A DNA stretch of 7,500 nucleotides from Nitrosopumilales archaeon UBA218 (GTDB lineage: Archaea; Thermoproteota; Nitrososphaeria; Nitrososphaerales; Nitrosopumilaceae): the NCBI GenBank assembly GCA_002499525.1, contig DAMC01000050.1:1-7500 (forward strand), written 5' to 3'. Below are positions 6,372-7,500 of the stretch, piece by piece. Below the pieces are notes generated by a model. The model was not told where the DNA came from and made no database searches. It saw only the letters and a program-made list of their open reading frames with translations. Position 1 is the stretch's first letter, and every line of letters begins with the position of its first letter. Made by a program: the position numbers and the translations under genes.

Positions 6372-7500
6372 ATGGATGACATTGAAGAAAAACAAGGACT
6401 AGAAAATATCAAAAAACTAGGGTTGGTAAGCTTTTTCACGGATTTTTCGTCAGAGATGGTTTTTGGAATCCTGCCGTATTTTATTGTCAGCACACTTGGG
6501 TTATCCAGGGCATTTTTAGGAGTATTGGATGGCTCGTCTGAGCTTTCTAGCTATGCATTCAGAATGTTGTCTGGCACACTATCTGATAAGGTTGGAAAAC
6601 GAAAGACACTAGTCTTATGTGGATATGGGCTATCTACAGTTAGCAAGCCGTTTTTCTCATTATCTGGCAGCTGGTTTGATACATTTCTAATAAGAAATTC
6701 GGACAGGATCGGCAAAGGGATTAGAACAGCACCTCGTGACGCACTGATTTCAGAATCCGTATCTGCATCAAAGCAAGGCAGGGCATTTGGTTTGCATAGA
6801 ACTTTGGACCAAATGGGGGCAATTGTTGGACCGCTTGTCGCATTTGTTTTACTACAGGTAATTGATCTGAGATCAATTTTTCTAGTTTCGTTGATACCTG
6901 GAATTGTCGCTGTATTGATACTGATATTTTTTGTCAAAGAAAAACCCAAAGTCAAAACCAGTGCAACAAGAATTTTCTCATTGTTTGGCAGTGCGCTCAA
7001 AGGTAACAAGCAGTTTGTTTTCTTTTTAAGCGTAAGTGCGATATTTAGCGCAGGCGCATTTAATTTCTCATTTGTATTATTGCGCTCGTCTGATCTTGGA
7101 GTGGACAAGAACTTCATTCCGCTGATTTATCTTGCAATTAATGTGGCTCATACTGCGATTGGGTTCCCCATAGGAGTTTTATCTGATAAAATCCGAAAAG
7201 AACTCGTAATTTTACTTTCTTATGCAATATTTGGAATTTCTTTATTTTTGATGAGTATTGGTCATGGAGTCATTTTTGCATACCTGATTGCAGCAGTATT
7301 CGGACTCTATGTCGGAATATCTGAAACTGTATCTCGTGCAATTGTTCCAAGATTTGTAGGTCCAGAACTTAGAGGAACTGCGTTTGGCATCTATAATCTG
7401 AGCTCAGGAGTTGCATTTTTTGCAAGCAATGTGATTTTTGGATTCTTGTGGGATTCGTTTGGCCTCAATACTGGTCTTATGTATAGTAGTATAATGACTG
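6372..7500 (+). CDS. Major facilitator superfamily (MFS) transporter, C-terminus beyond the window
   Basis: The frame is open from the ATG at 6372 to the window end, giving 376 residues of a 12-helix secondary transporter in the cytoplasmic membrane. The first helix begins near residue 16 (LGLVSFFTDFSSEMVFGILP). MFS motif A appears as GTLSDKVGKRK (68-78) in the loop after helix 2, with its second-half counterpart GVLSDKIRKE (268-277). DRIGKGIRTAPRDALISES (111-129) and GRAFGLHRTLDQMGAIVGP (136-154) match a conserved MFS subgroup often annotated only as 'MFS transporter' or putative drug efflux; the substrate is unknown. A charged loop near 188-200 separates the two six-helix halves. The start lies 31 nt after the smc stop. 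No Shine-Dalgarno sequence or convincing TATA box precedes it, so it may be read through from smc. An in-frame stop at 6348-6350 rules out a longer N-terminus. About one helix and the tail are missing. Confidence 0.9.
   Translation, partial: MDDIEEKQGLENIKKLGLVSFFTDFSSEMVFGILPYFIVSTLGLSRAFLGVLDGSSELSSYAFRMLSGTLSDKVGKRKTLVLCGYGLSTVSKPFFSLSGSWFDTFLIRNSDRIGKGIRTAPRDALISESVSASKQGRAFGLHRTLDQMGAIVGPLVAFVLLQVIDLRSIFLVSLIPGIVAVLILIFFVKEKPKVKTSATRIFSLFGSALKGNKQFVFFLSVSAIFSAGAFNFSFVLLRSSDLGVDKNFIPLIYLAINVAHTAIGFPIGVLSDKIRKELVILLSYAIFGISLFLMSIGHGVIFAYLIAAVFGLYVGISETVSRAIVPRFVGPELRGTAFGIYNLSSGVAFFASNVIFGFLWDSFGLNTGLMYSSIMT

Noticed and set aside
6551..7117. 188-codon minus-strand open frame antisense to the MFS gene
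   Set aside because: The plus strand encodes a full MFS reading frame with motif A and transmembrane helices. The antisense translation is low-information and unlike any family I know.

Overview
The window looks like an ordinary chromosomal stretch from an AT-rich archaeon, most likely a thaumarchaeon (Nitrososphaeria, Nitrosopumilus-like). The evidence is a deoxyhypusine synthase gene, a PAC2-type proteasome-associated protein, an archaeal-type SMC with the Walker A, hinge and signature layout, and TATA-type promoters about 25 nt upstream of start codons that lack Shine-Dalgarno sequences (leaderless transcripts). The lineage is inferred from protein character and was not tested by a search.

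Layout. Positions 1-1862 hold a minus-strand operon read right to left. A TATA box at 1856-1862 leads into deoxyhypusine synthase (896-1834), then a PAC2 protein with a C-terminal HbYX tail (144-860), then the 5' end of a LysE-family exporter (143 down to the window edge). The exporter's ATG abuts the PAC2 stop codon. A separately promoted carbon-nitrogen hydrolase lies upstream on the same strand (1942-2679). The intergenic region 2680-2815 is divergent and contains a perfect 18-bp palindrome beside the hydrolase start. On the plus strand follow smc (2816-6340) and, after a small stem-loop, an MFS transporter (6372 to beyond the window end).

How the genes fit together. Deoxyhypusine synthase modifies aIF5A (translation), and the PAC2 protein probably docks on the 20S proteasome (protein turnover). 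The two would be co-expressed, with an exporter translated directly behind them. SMC works in chromosome organisation and segregation; its kleisin partner is not in the window. The MFS gene follows smc at 31 bp with no promoter of its own that I can see. No RNA genes, mobile elements, CRISPR arrays or insertion sequences are visible, and no gene-free stretch exceeds about 140 bp.

I see no obvious undescribed multi-gene system. The points most worth a second look are two substituted spermidine-contact positions in deoxyhypusine synthase, the HbYX tail on the PAC2 protein, and the 18-bp palindrome.
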